Assembly: GCF_000723165.1 (NCBI RefSeq)
Contig: NZ_HG322949.1
Coordinates: forward strand, 5,168,616-5,232,615
Length of the DNA: 64,000 bases
Source of the DNA: Janthinobacterium agaricidamnosum NBRC 102515 = DSM 9628
Lineage (GTDB): Bacteria > Pseudomonadota > Gammaproteobacteria > Burkholderiales > Burkholderiaceae_D
Direction of reading: 5' to 3'
A model generated the notes under the pieces. That model worked only from the letters and a program-made list of their open reading frames with translations. It had not been told where the DNA came from and did not search any database. The position numbers were made by a program, and so were the translations under genes. Positions 7,531 through 15,429 of this stretch are shown one piece after another (position 1 is the first letter of the stretch; each line of letters starts with the position of its first letter).

Positions 7531-8286
7531 TCATGTTCCCGGCTTGACCGGTGCGGCGGGCGGGAGGTTCGGTTGAACGCCAGGATACACACCAGGCTGG
7601 GTACCGGGTTGATTGCCGCGTGGCACTGGCGCCATGCCGGGCGCTCCCGGCGCGCTGGTGTCGGGATTGGCGGCAGGCGTGGCCGGATGAGCCGAGCCGC
7701 CAGTATTGCCGGCCGTGCCGGACGTGCCGCTGGCAGTGTTGCCCTTGATCGCCGCATTCAATTGCTGCACCGACGTCAGGTGCTGGTCGACGGCCGGCAT
7801 CAGCCTGGCGGCCAGCGCCTTCAGGTCGGGATCCTTGGCGCGCGCCTGTACTCTTTGCAGCAAGGCATGGGCCTTTTGATGGTCGTCGACCCCGCTGTGC
7901 GCCGCATACTGGCGGTCGAAGGCGTCGCCCGACAGGCCGGCCAGCTTTTGCGCCATTTGCTTGTGCTTGCTGTCGGTTTCGGCCGGCAGCGCCACGCCCT
8001 TCGCTTGCGCCAGTTGCTGTACTTCCTGCAAGGCCCTGGTGTGGTCGTCGACCATTTGCTGCCCGAAGGCTTTTAGTTGCGGATTCTGCGCCTTGCTGGC
8101 GGCCAATTTACCGGCGTCGATTTCCGCCATATTCGCTTGCGCCAGCTCGACCACCAGTTTCTGGTCGGCCCGGCTCAACGTCGCCGTACCCTGGGCTTGC
8201 GCGACCAGCGCGCCGCACAACATCGTCATCAGCGATATGCCGAAAAACCGCCGCCAGATTCTTCTTGCTGCGAGCATCTTATGCAT
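7531..8286 (-). CDS. DUF4142 exported protein with long proline/glycine-rich tail
   Basis: A 251-residue protein with an N-terminal signal peptide (residues about 1-31), then a four-helix DUF4142 domain (about 38-172) containing the ferritin-like QMVDDHTRALQEV and DDHQKAHALLQRV segments. The remaining roughly 70 residues are low-complexity and rich in Pro, Gly, Ala and Thr, probably disordered and facing the periplasm or cell surface. DUF4142 proteins are periplasmic, often stress-associated, and have no firmly established activity. It is convergent with the anti-sigma gene (18 bp between stops). An alternative start three codons in is also ATG. Confidence 0.8.
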   Translation of the reverse strand: MHKMLAARRIWRRFFGISLMTMLCGALVAQAQGTATLSRADQKLVVELAQANMAEIDAGKLAASKAQNPQLKAFGQQMVDDHTRALQEVQQLAQAKGVALPAETDSKHKQMAQKLAGLSGDAFDRQYAAHSGVDDHQKAHALLQRVQARAKDPDLKALAARLMPAVDQHLTSVQQLNAAIKGNTASGTSGTAGNTGGSAHPATPAANPDTSAPGAPGMAPVPRGNQPGTQPGVYPGVQPNLPPAAPVKPGT

Positions 8287-8440
8287 TTTATTTCCCTCGA
8301 TCGGTGAATTTCACGCATGGGGGCAAGTGCCGCCACGCTCTGTTGCACAGAAGTTGGACACTACCGGCGAACACAAGTTCAGCGAGCGGTATGCCGGGCC
8401 GGATAAGGCATGCCCGCCACGCCGTTATCGGCAACGTCAG

Positions 8441-8878
8441 TTATCGGGGATGCAGCTGGGCGCGGATTTCGCCGTTCGGGAAGGCCGTGCTATGCAGGTT
8501 GACGTACAGCTTGCCGGCCAGGTAGGCGGCATATTGCGCATCGTTCAGCGTGATGCCGGGCGGCACCGCGAACGCGGTGTCCGAGATCCTGATCAGCGGC
8601 ACGATCACCGGCCCGGCGACACCCGCCGGCGCTTGATGGATATGGGCGACGCTGGCAACCATGCCGGAAAACCTCACTTCGCCGTAGACCGACTTGTCGC
8701 TGCCGATCTTGATCATGCTGTTGCCGGTGGCCCGGCTGTCGTTGGGCGGCGCTTCCTGCGCCCCGCTCAGGATCACGCCGTCGGCATGGTGGTGGTTGCT
8801 GCAAGCGGCGCCGAACAGCAGCGCGCCGGTGATGGCTGCCAGGCTGGCAAGCCGGATACTTCGCATCATGGTTTTCAT
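8441..8878 (-). CDS. CHRD-domain putative lipoprotein
   Basis: A 145-residue exported protein. The signal sequence ends at ALLFGAACSN, where the cysteine could be lipidated although the lipobox is not ideal. The mature part is a single CHRD domain: GAQEAPPNDSRATG near its start, a VAHIHQAPAGVAGPV segment in the middle and YVNLHSTAFPNGEIRAQL at the end, all typical. CHRD domains occur in chordin and in many bacterial envelope proteins; their bacterial function is unknown. ATG 8878 is supported by AGGAGA 7 bp upstream; the frame stays open far upstream, but that part is non-homologous and overlaps the HxlR gene region. Confidence 0.85.
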   Translation of the reverse strand: MKTMMRSIRLASLAAITGALLFGAACSNHHHADGVILSGAQEAPPNDSRATGNSMIKIGSDKSVYGEVRFSGMVASVAHIHQAPAGVAGPVIVPLIRISDTAFAVPPGITLNDAQYAAYLAGKLYVNLHSTAFPNGEIRAQLHPR

Positions 8879-9050
8879 CGCACTATCTCCTGTGGCCATC
8901 AACCTGCGCCACCGGACACACGCGGACCGGCATGGCGCCTGCATGACATTTCTACCATGCCCGCAGCGCCAATATACCGCCGGGACACGTCCCCGCTCTG
9001 CTCTGCAGCAAACTTCAAGCGGGGCCGGCCCTTGACGGCGGCAATACCGG

Positions 9051-9614
9051 CTATGAAGGACGCCGCTCGGCCGGCCACACCATGCTCGAAAAACTGGATA
9101 CCTTGGCTGGCGGCGGCGCATTATGGGTGCCTTTCTCGGCATCGGAAATAATCGTCCGCATGCTGTCGCTGGCTGCCGGTCCCGGCGCAAAACCGTAATA
9201 CTCGTCGTTGATCGGCAAGCCGGTCATCGCATCGACCAGTACCGGATCGGCGGCCAAACCGGTATCGCGGCTGGCGATCACCAGGCTGGCGCCTTCCGGG
9301 GCAAAGTTTTCATTGCCCCAGGCGATGAACGCCAACAACACCGGCTTGAAGGCGCGGCCGGACTTGGTCAATACATAGTCGTAGCGGGGCGGTTTGGCGC
9401 AATACAGGCGGCGGGTCATCAAACCGCCCTCGACCAGGTCGGCAAGTCGCCGGGTCAGGATGGTCGGCGCGATCTTCAAGCTCTTTTCGAACTCGTCGAA
9501 GCGCGACTTGCCATAAAACGCCTCGCGCAAAATCAGGATGCTCCACCACTCGCCTACCTTGCCCAGGCTACGTGCGATAGGGCATGGCATGTTGTTGAAA
9601 TTAGTATGTTTCAT
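9051..9614 (-). CDS. HxlR-family transcriptional regulator
   Basis: A 187-residue protein with the HxlR/MarR-like winged helix at residues about 10-105: CPIARSLGKVGEWWSILILREAF, FDEFEKSLKIAPTILTRRLADLVEGGLM and the wing YDYVLTKSGRAFKPVL. The N-terminal Cys in the MPCPIA motif is conserved in redox-responsive members. The C-terminal 70 residues are an extra region of unknown role. ATG 9614 is preceded by GGAGGTAAT, a strong ribosome-binding site, and is preferred to the TTG at 9626. It probably regulates itself or a nearby gene; no target site could be assigned. Confidence 0.85.
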   Translation of the reverse strand: MKHTNFNNMPCPIARSLGKVGEWWSILILREAFYGKSRFDEFEKSLKIAPTILTRRLADLVEGGLMTRRLYCAKPPRYDYVLTKSGRAFKPVLLAFIAWGNENFAPEGASLVIASRDTGLAADPVLVDAMTGLPINDEYYGFAPGPAASDSMRTIISDAEKGTHNAPPPAKVSSFSSMVWPAERRPS

Positions 9615-9717
9615 TATTACCTCCAAACATCAACGTATCGCCCCGAAGGGAAAAAATCGCTCAATCAGAATTTACTGTCTTGCCGATAAACTATTACCCA
9701 GCTTGGAATCGCTCCCG

Positions 9718-9834
9718 GCTACCCAGTGACTATCGAAATGAAATCCTGATATGCCCTTTTTTGCCGTTTTCACGGTTTATTCATCAAAAACCACCGAAAA
9801 AGTGCATTTTTCGGTCTGCTGCCCAGTGAGAATC
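9718..9834 (+). repeat. Pair of 17 bp direct repeats 100 bp apart
   Basis: GCTACCCAGTGACTATC at 9718-9734 and GCTGCCCAGTGAGAATC at 9818-9834 match at 14 of 17 positions and are exactly 100 bp apart. Two shorter CCCAG motifs occur at about 9697 and 9888. Function unknown; a repeated regulator site or remnant of a duplication are possibilities. Confidence 0.4.
9793..9815. terminator. Perfect 9 bp hairpin ACCGAAAAA / TTTTTCGGT
   Basis: Arms ACCGAAAAA and TTTTTCGGT flank a 5-base loop. The A and T runs on both arms give it the look of a weak bidirectional terminator, but it lies between divergent genes, so a structural or operator role is equally possible. Confidence 0.3.
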
Positions 9835-10090
9835 AGTGATAATTACCATGAAGAAATATCACCAAAAATCACTCTTTTTGTTGTTTTGAACTGCCCAGCC
9901 TGACAAAAAAACTTATGAATGTTTACGCAGAGTAAAATTACATCTGTCCAAACGTTCATCACACGACGTTGTTGCCCCAACAAATAAGAGGAAGTCAGCA
10001 GCGATACCTGCGCTACATCAAAATGGCCACATGCCTTCCAGATACGCTTGCAATGCCGCACTTCTCACTACGTTCCAGACTGCATACGAC

Positions 10091-10378
10091 ATGACCTTTT
10101 TGAAGTTTTCCCTGCTGCCAGTAATGCTGTGCCTGTGCCAACTTGCCAACGCCGGCACCAGCGGCGCCACGTTCCAGGTCTCCTTCGTGGTGCGCGAAAG
10201 CTGCGCCATCGCCTCCGGCACCCCTCTGCCGGCGGGACCTGCCGTCAATTGCCAGTTCGCCAGTCCCTACCATGTGCAAGCGCCGCAGGCCGCCGCCAGC
10301 ACCGATGCACCGCGCAAAGTCGAGGCCGAAGCCGCACCGCTTACTCGCCCGTCGCCCATCTGGACCATCACCTTCTAA
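10091..10378 (+). CDS. Small secreted SCPU-like protein convergent with the csu operon
   Basis: A 95-residue protein with a signal peptide (MTFLKFSLLPVMLCLCQLANA). The mature part resembles a spore-coat-U (SCPU) pilin domain with its middle deleted: the first strand and cysteine (GATFQVSFVVRESCAI), a short linker, the second cysteine in VNCQFASPYHV (compare VTCTATTPYNIGL in the pilin), a low-complexity stretch, then a final strand IWTITF (compare TITATVYF). It is convergent with the tip-adhesin gene, 12 bp between stops. The ATG at 10091 is chosen because it starts the signal peptide, although its ribosome site is weak. Function unknown; assembly regulator, minor subunit or decayed pilin are possible. 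Confidence 0.55.
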   Translation: MTFLKFSLLPVMLCLCQLANAGTSGATFQVSFVVRESCAIASGTPLPAGPAVNCQFASPYHVQAPQAAASTDAPRKVEAEAAPLTRPSPIWTITF

Positions 10379-10390
10379 AGCACCACCACG

Positions 10391-11404
10391 TCAGAAATAC
10401 ACCGTCGCCGTCACCGTATCCTTGTAATCGCCCGGAATCGGCGTGCCTTGCGCCGGTACCCGGCCATACACCGTGATCGGCAGCGCCACCCCGGTGCCGG
10501 TGCCGCTGACCATGCTGGTGCCGGCCGTGCCGTCGCCCCACAGCGGGCCGTCCAGCATGGCGGACAACTGGTAAGCCACGGTATCGGCGGTACTGACATT
10601 CTTCATTTGCCGGTTGGCCACGCTGGCCGTCACCAGGCCGCCATTGAGCGCGATCTGGTAAGCATTGTTATTAACGCAGCGCACCGACAAGGTCGCGGTA
10701 CTGCGCACATTGCCGGTCAACACGCTGTTGGTGCCGAACGCCAGCGGCGTGGCGGTGATGGTGCAGTTATTCACCGCCGTCGCATTGACCTGGAACGCAA
10801 ACGTATTGCTGCTGCCGGGGGTGCAGGCCGGCTTGATCAGGTTATAAAACGCGTAGGTGATAGTGGCCGCGCCAGTGAAGCTGGAGTTGTACACGGTGTC
10901 GCTGTTGGCCACCGTCGGCACCGCCGCCAGGGTAGTGCCGACTGGAATTTTTGCGTACACCGTGAACGCTTGCACCAGCGTGCCGCCGATCAGGATATTG
11001 GGCGATGTCATGCTGAACGAGATCGGCGTGGTCGCGCCGACTACGCCGGGGCCGCCCCAGATCGACGCCGCCGCGTAGCTGGCGTCGCGGTACAGGTTGT
11101 ACTCCATGCGGTTGCTGCCATTGCCGAGCGTGCGTGGCGTCGCCGTCAGCGAATTGCTGCCGAGCCCTGCATTCAGGCACACCACCACATTCGGGAACAG
11201 CAGGATGAATGGAAAGGTCGGCGACAGCAGCGACCAGGTGCACGACACGCTGCCGGTGCCGGTGGCGGTATAGTCGGTGGCGCCGATCGGACTGACCTGG
11301 CCGAAATTAATGTCCGACATCGTGACGGTACAGACATCGGCGCGCGCCGCGCCGGCGCACAGCAGCAGCAGGGTCAGCAGCAGCAGACGGGCGCGACGGA
11401 TCAT
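10391..11404 (-). CDS. CsuE-like tip adhesin, two SCPU domains
   Basis: The 337-residue protein has a signal peptide (MIRRARLLLLTLLLLCAGAARA) and two tandem spore-coat-U domains. The N-terminal domain begins CTVTMSDINFGQVSP and has VSCTWSLL; the C-terminal one begins CTITATPLAFGTNSVL, has RCVNNNAYQIAL and ends TVTATVYF, the donor-strand-type terminus. The two-domain build and last position in the operon match CsuE, the tip adhesin of archaic (sigma-class) chaperone-usher pili in Acinetobacter. ATG 11404 overlaps the usher stop (ATGA), giving translational coupling. It should be displayed at the fimbrial tip and bind abiotic or hydrophobic surfaces, by analogy only. Confidence 0.85.
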   Translation of the reverse strand: MIRRARLLLLTLLLLCAGAARADVCTVTMSDINFGQVSPIGATDYTATGTGSVSCTWSLLSPTFPFILLFPNVVVCLNAGLGSNSLTATPRTLGNGSNRMEYNLYRDASYAAASIWGGPGVVGATTPISFSMTSPNILIGGTLVQAFTVYAKIPVGTTLAAVPTVANSDTVYNSSFTGAATITYAFYNLIKPACTPGSSNTFAFQVNATAVNNCTITATPLAFGTNSVLTGNVRSTATLSVRCVNNNAYQIALNGGLVTASVANRQMKNVSTADTVAYQLSAMLDGPLWGDGTAGTSMVSGTGTGVALPITVYGRVPAQGTPIPGDYKDTVTATVYF

Positions 11405-13764
11405 TTGCCCTCCTTCGGTATCAACGGCAGGCAGGTCAGCGGACCGATCACCGGCAAGCCGCTGCTGTCGCTGCGCCGGTAGCTGAAACGCACTTCGCAC
11501 AGATCGTCGCCGTCGCCGATGCGGACATGGTTATCGGCCTGCAAATCGTCGATGAAGATCATGCCGTCATAACCGAGCAAGGTGCGGTTGCCGCTTTCGA
11601 CATGCAGCACCGGCAGGCCGGACGGCAAGTCCTTGCCGTCGCGGCCATGCACGATGATGGTCGCGGCGCTGTAGCGCTCGACGCGGAATTCAGCCAGCAC
11701 GCCGGACAGCATTTTCGGCACCACGTTCATGCTCGAACTGCTGAGCCGCGCATCGACCGGCAAGTCATCCATGCTGACCGCGACCTGGTTATTACCATAG
11801 GGATTCAAATTCGGGATCAGCATGTAGCCGCTGCCGCCGGTCACGCCGATCTGGCGGTTTTCATTCAGCACCGGCACGCCGGCGATGCCGCCGGTGGACA
11901 CCATCGCAAAACCGCTGCCGACCTGGCGCGCGGCAGCCAGGTGGCCATCCATCAACACCAGCGCGCCCGAAGCGCCCAGCGAAGAATCGTTATTGCCGCC
12001 GGCACTTTGCAGCATGCCCGACAGCCGCCCGTCGCTGCCCAGGTATTCGAGGCGCGCCTGGCGGTAGCGGGTATCGCCGGAAGTGCCCGATTGCAAGCCC
12101 CAGCCGAAACCGCCGCCGAAATCCGGCGTGCTGAGCAGGCTGAACGTACTGTTCGCCTGCCCCGACTGGCGGCCCAGGTTGGCGCTGGCCGACATGCGCT
12201 CGCCGAAAGCCATGCTGAGTCCGGCAAAAAAGCCCCGTTTCTCGCGTGCGTTCAAATCCTGGAAGGCACTCAGGCTGAGGAACAGGTCCTTGGCCAGCGT
12301 CACGGAATACGACAGCGAGGCGATGCGCGCGGACGGCGTTTGCGGCGCCCGGTAGCCTATATAACTGAAGCTCAGGCTCTGGCTGCCGGCCAGCGCCAGG
12401 TTCAGCGACAAGCGGTCGGCCGCCAGGATGGTCAGGCTGCCGTCGCGCGACGCCAGGTCGCCGAAACCGGGCGTGGCGCGCAGCGTTTGCGCATCGATGC
12501 TGAAACGCTGCCCCAGGTATTGATAACCGGCGCCCAGCTGTGCGCCGCGACGCGTGCCGCCGCTGGCCGACAGCGACGTATTGAACACGCCGGACTGGCC
12601 GGCGCGCCACAGCAGGCCGGCGCCGCCGTTATACACGCCGCTGGCCAGCTCGGCGTGCCCTTCGACGGTCAGCGCATCGCTGACGCCATGGCGGCCGGAC
12701 GCGCTGGCCACCGGCGATTTTTCATAACTGAACGACTTGCTGCCGTAATCGCGCCGCAGCGCGCCCAGCTCGACCGAATAATCGCTCAGGCCCTTGGCCA
12801 GCATGCGCGTATCGACATACAGCGGCAACGTGGTGCTGACGTCGCGGCCCAGCGCATCGCGGGTGATCACGGTGGCCTGGCCGGCGCCGTTGAGCCCGGC
12901 GACCTGGTTCAATACAAACGGCCCGCTCGGCACATTCGCGGAGTATTGCTGGATGCCATTGACATACAGGCTCAGCGACGATGGCACCAGCGCCGAGCCA
13001 CCGACCGAGGCGACCGGGAAAGTCAGCAAGTCCGGCCGCAACTGGAAATTTTTGCGCCATTGCACGCCTCCCATGCGCACCGAACGGCTCCATGACAAGG
13101 ACGAGGAAATCACGTCGCCGACCTGGAACGATTCCAGCGTCTCCGGATTGGAATGATTCCAGAAAGTGTCGAAACGCAGGTACTGATTGCCGAGCGGCGA
13201 CCAGTTGGCGGTGCCGCTGTTGCTGAACACGCCCTCGGCATTGAAATAGCGCAGCTCGTTGAACAGCGCCAGCCGGCGCTGCCGGCCGAATTCGCCATAG
13301 GCTTCGTAATTGAGCACCGCGCCCGGCGTCACCGTGGCCGCCGGTGCGCGCTGGCTGCCGCGCGCGCTGACTTGATACGGCATGCGCAAGGCGTCGCTGA
13401 CGCGCAGCGCCAGGCTCTGGCGGGCCGCGTCGTATTCATAGCTGAGGCCGGGGATCGCATCCAGCTCGACTTCTTCCGCTACGGACAGGCCGAAGCGCTG
13501 CGGGTCCAGCCCGAGCTGACGCAGATTGTCCACGCTGCTGCGCAAGCCTTTGCCGGCTGGCGTAAAGCGCATGATCAAGCCGGTTGCTTCAGCGTTCAAC
13601 GTGACCTCCAGATATAAATCGTTTTGTGTTCCCGACGCTCCCGCTGCGGCGGACAAGGTGGCCAGCGCGGCATTCTGGGCCCGCGCCAGCGGCACCGCCG
13701 CCACCGCGCCCGCCACGGCGAAGCACACTACATAAGCATTTGCGTAGCGCCGTGCACCTGTCAT
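11401..13764 (-). CDS. Outer-membrane usher of Csu-type pili (FimD/CsuD-like)
   Basis: A 787-residue usher with a signal peptide (cleavage after residue about 29, ARAQ). The N-terminal periplasmic domain is followed by a long beta-barrel with a plug region (YVNGIQQYSANVPSGPFVLN, then QATVITRDALGRD, is the usher signature) and C-terminal domains (GYDGMIFIDDLQADN...CEVRFSYR). It recruits chaperone-subunit complexes and secretes the pilus across the outer membrane. It sits in the order pilin, chaperone, usher, tip; its stop overlaps the tip gene start. The length is usual for the sigma clade, slightly shorter than FimD. The start at 13764 has a TGAGG-type ribosome site. Confidence 0.9.
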   Translation of the reverse strand: MTGARRYANAYVVCFAVAGAVAAVPLARAQNAALATLSAAAGASGTQNDLYLEVTLNAEATGLIMRFTPAGKGLRSSVDNLRQLGLDPQRFGLSVAEEVELDAIPGLSYEYDAARQSLALRVSDALRMPYQVSARGSQRAPAATVTPGAVLNYEAYGEFGRQRRLALFNELRYFNAEGVFSNSGTANWSPLGNQYLRFDTFWNHSNPETLESFQVGDVISSSLSWSRSVRMGGVQWRKNFQLRPDLLTFPVASVGGSALVPSSLSLYVNGIQQYSANVPSGPFVLNQVAGLNGAGQATVITRDALGRDVSTTLPLYVDTRMLAKGLSDYSVELGALRRDYGSKSFSYEKSPVASASGRHGVSDALTVEGHAELASGVYNGGAGLLWRAGQSGVFNTSLSASGGTRRGAQLGAGYQYLGQRFSIDAQTLRATPGFGDLASRDGSLTILAADRLSLNLALAGSQSLSFSYIGYRAPQTPSARIASLSYSVTLAKDLFLSLSAFQDLNAREKRGFFAGLSMAFGERMSASANLGRQSGQANSTFSLLSTPDFGGGFGWGLQSGTSGDTRYRQARLEYLGSDGRLSGMLQSAGGNNDSSLGASGALVLMDGHLAAARQVGSGFAMVSTGGIAGVPVLNENRQIGVTGGSGYMLIPNLNPYGNNQVAVSMDDLPVDARLSSSSMNVVPKMLSGVLAEFRVERYSAATIIVHGRDGKDLPSGLPVLHVESGNRTLLGYDGMIFIDDLQADNHVRIGDGDDLCEVRFSYRRSDSSGLPVIGPLTCLPLIPKEGK

Positions 13765-13795
13765 CGAGCAGCCTCATCAAGAGCTACGCTCAAAC

Positions 13796-14536
13796 TCATT
13801 CTTGCGTCGTATTTTTTGCAATCAGCGCCTTGGCATTCACATTCACCGTCAATGTCAGTGCGCCGTTCAGGTCGGCATCCCTGGCCACCGGCAAACGCCA
13901 TTCGCGCATGCGGCCGGCCAGCACATAACCGAACAAACCCTCGCTGAGCACATATTTCTTGCCGGCCTGGTTGGCCACGCTGAAGGCGCCGATCTGGGCA
14001 TGGTAGTTGCCGCTGTTTTGCAAGCGCAGCATCCAGTCGCCGTCCTTCCTGAAAAAAGTCCAGCTCAGGTTTTCCTTGCCCGGCCCGCCCGGCGCCGCGA
14101 CAAACACCGGCACCGAATAACGCAGCCGGATATCGACCCCGCTTTTGCCGCTGCCATCCTCGCGCGCCAATTCATCGATCAGTACGCGGTAAGTGCGCTC
14201 CCCGCCACCGGCTTTCTGCGTGCGCACCAGGCGGATGGTTTGCCGGCTGCTCGGCGCGACCTCGACGATGGGCGGACTGGCCACCACTTCCTGGGTCGGC
14301 GTCAGCACGTCGTCGCCGTTTTGCTGTTCCCACAGGAATACCCGCACTTGCCCGACCATCGGCTCGACGCCGAGGTTCTGCAAATTGATGCCCGCCGAAT
14401 TCTGTTCGGCGAGGAAATTGATCATCACCGGCGAAATCTGCAGGTTCGCCGCGCCGCCCGGCACCGGCCAGAGGCAGGCCAGCACCGCCAGCAGCGGCAG
14501 GCGCGGCAAATGAAAAAACGGCAGGCGCTCTTTCAT
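13796..14536 (-). CDS. Periplasmic pilus chaperone (CsuC-like)
   Basis: A 246-residue protein with a signal peptide (residues about 1-29) and the two immunoglobulin-like domains of PapD-type chaperones: NLQISPVMINFLAEQNSAGI at the mature N terminus, RQTIRLVR in the F1 region, TYRVLIDEL and RYSVPVFVA at the domain 1 end, then the C-terminal domain. It folds and caps pilin subunits by donor-strand complementation. ATG 14536 follows the pilin stop by 11 bp; the open frame further upstream reads antisense-like sequence within the pilin and is rejected. Part of the csu-type operon. Confidence 0.9.
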   Translation of the reverse strand: MKERLPFFHLPRLPLLAVLACLWPVPGGAANLQISPVMINFLAEQNSAGINLQNLGVEPMVGQVRVFLWEQQNGDDVLTPTQEVVASPPIVEVAPSSRQTIRLVRTQKAGGGERTYRVLIDELAREDGSGKSGVDIRLRYSVPVFVAAPGGPGKENLSWTFFRKDGDWMLRLQNSGNYHAQIGAFSVANQAGKKYVLSEGLFGYVLAGRMREWRLPVARDADLNGALTLTVNVNAKALIAKNTTQE

Positions 14537-14547
14537 GAACCGCGGGA

Positions 14548-15066
14548 TCAAAAGTACACAGTCGCGGTGATGGTCGACTTGTACGAGTCCGGGATCGGCG
14601 TCGTCTGCACCGGCACCTGGCCATACACGGTGATCGGCTGGGCCAGTCCGGTACCGGTGCCGGAACGCGTATCGGTGCCCTGGGTATTGCCCCAGACGGT
14701 GGTGCCGGCGGCCTGGTACAGGTTGAACTGCACCGTCGCGGTATTGCCGCCGGTGCCGTTCATGAAGCGCGTGGTGCCGCTGGAACCGGTGCCGGTGCCG
14801 GCGTTCAAGCCGATGTTGTACGGCGTGGTGGCGGTGCACGTGACGTTCAGCGTCGTATTGACGTTAACGGCAGTAGTGAGTACACCCTGACTTTGGCCGA
14901 AGTCGAGCGGTGCGGCCGCGATGATGCAGTTGGCGATAATTTTCAACGTCACATCGAATGTCGCGGTACTCGTGCCGTTCGAATACACGGCGGCGCCGGT
15001 TACGCCGGGCATCAATCCGGCAACAGTGGAAATCAAAGCGATGGCAGACAATTTGGCGCGTAACAT
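14548..15066 (-). CDS. Major pilin, spore coat U domain (CsuA/B-like)
   Basis: A 172-residue secreted subunit: signal peptide to about residue 25 (VTGAA), then a single SCPU domain starting TATFDVTLKIIANCII, with APLDFGQSQGVL, the second cysteine in VTCTATTPYNIGL, QPITVYGQVP and the terminal STITATVYF. It is the first gene of the four-gene operon and has an excellent ribosome-binding site (AGGAGG 5 bp before ATG), as expected for the most abundant subunit. Other csu loci often encode two or three pilins (csuA/B, csuA, csuB); here only one is present before the chaperone. Confidence 0.85.
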   Translation of the reverse strand: MLRAKLSAIALISTVAGLMPGVTGAAVYSNGTSTATFDVTLKIIANCIIAAAPLDFGQSQGVLTTAVNVNTTLNVTCTATTPYNIGLNAGTGTGSSGTTRFMNGTGGNTATVQFNLYQAAGTTVWGNTQGTDTRSGTGTGLAQPITVYGQVPVQTTPIPDSYKSTITATVYF

Positions 15067-15429
15067 GGAACCTCCTGATGATGTAGCATCAATGGAACCC
15101 GATCCAGTCGGACCGGGCGGATAGTCACAGTATTGCCGGCGGTTTTTAGGGCACGCAAACCAGGACGAACGATAAAAAAACGTATCAGAATGACGCGGCC
15201 GGAGACGTGGATGCGGTAGTCCGGCGGCAAAATTTATTCAATTGCAAGACAGATTTTTTTGCAAGTGACATTGCTTTAGATCAATGCTTGAATGAATTAT
15301 TATCGATCTAAAAAAAACCGGCTTTTGCTCACGGCGAAATTTCTTTTGAATTCAGAGAAAAGCAGAAAAAAATTTACAACCGAGGCATAATAAGCCACAC
15401 ACTTGCTTTTTGGCCAATGGCCCGCTGCT
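15067..15429. other. AT-rich divergent intergenic region between csu-type operon and response regulator
   Basis: About 360 bp without a gene. It should contain the promoters of the fimbrial operon (minus strand) and of the response regulator (plus strand). It is AT-rich, contains two TTGCAAG direct repeats (about 15242 and 15269), and a TTGCT-N4-ATCAA element at 15271-15284. No unambiguous promoter hexamers were assigned. Confidence 0.6.
15271..15284 (+). promoter_or_regulatory. FNR/ANR-like box upstream of csu-type operon
   Basis: TTGCT-TTAG-ATCAA matches the FNR-family consensus TTGAT-N4-ATCAA at 9 of 10 defined positions. It lies about 205 bp upstream of the pilin start and 146 bp upstream of the response regulator start. 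Regulation by oxygen limitation is a hypothesis; chance occurrence is not excluded in this AT-rich stretch. Confidence 0.35.

Larger units (their letters stand above)
9615..10090. other. AT-rich 476 bp intergenic region
   Basis: No coding sequence is supported here. The region is much more AT-rich than its neighbours. It holds the HxlR ribosome-binding site, a pair of 17 bp direct repeats exactly 100 bp apart (9718 and 9818) and a 9 bp perfect hairpin (9793-9815). Promoters for the flanking divergent genes should lie here, but no convincing -35/-10 pair was singled out. Confidence 0.6.

Noticed and set aside
9615..10090. Small minus-strand frames in the AT-rich gap
   Set aside because: No ribosome-binding site, no homology and composition typical of non-coding DNA.
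11527..13095. 522-codon plus-strand frame opposite the usher
   Set aside because: Antisense shadow without family similarity; the usher reading frame is complete.
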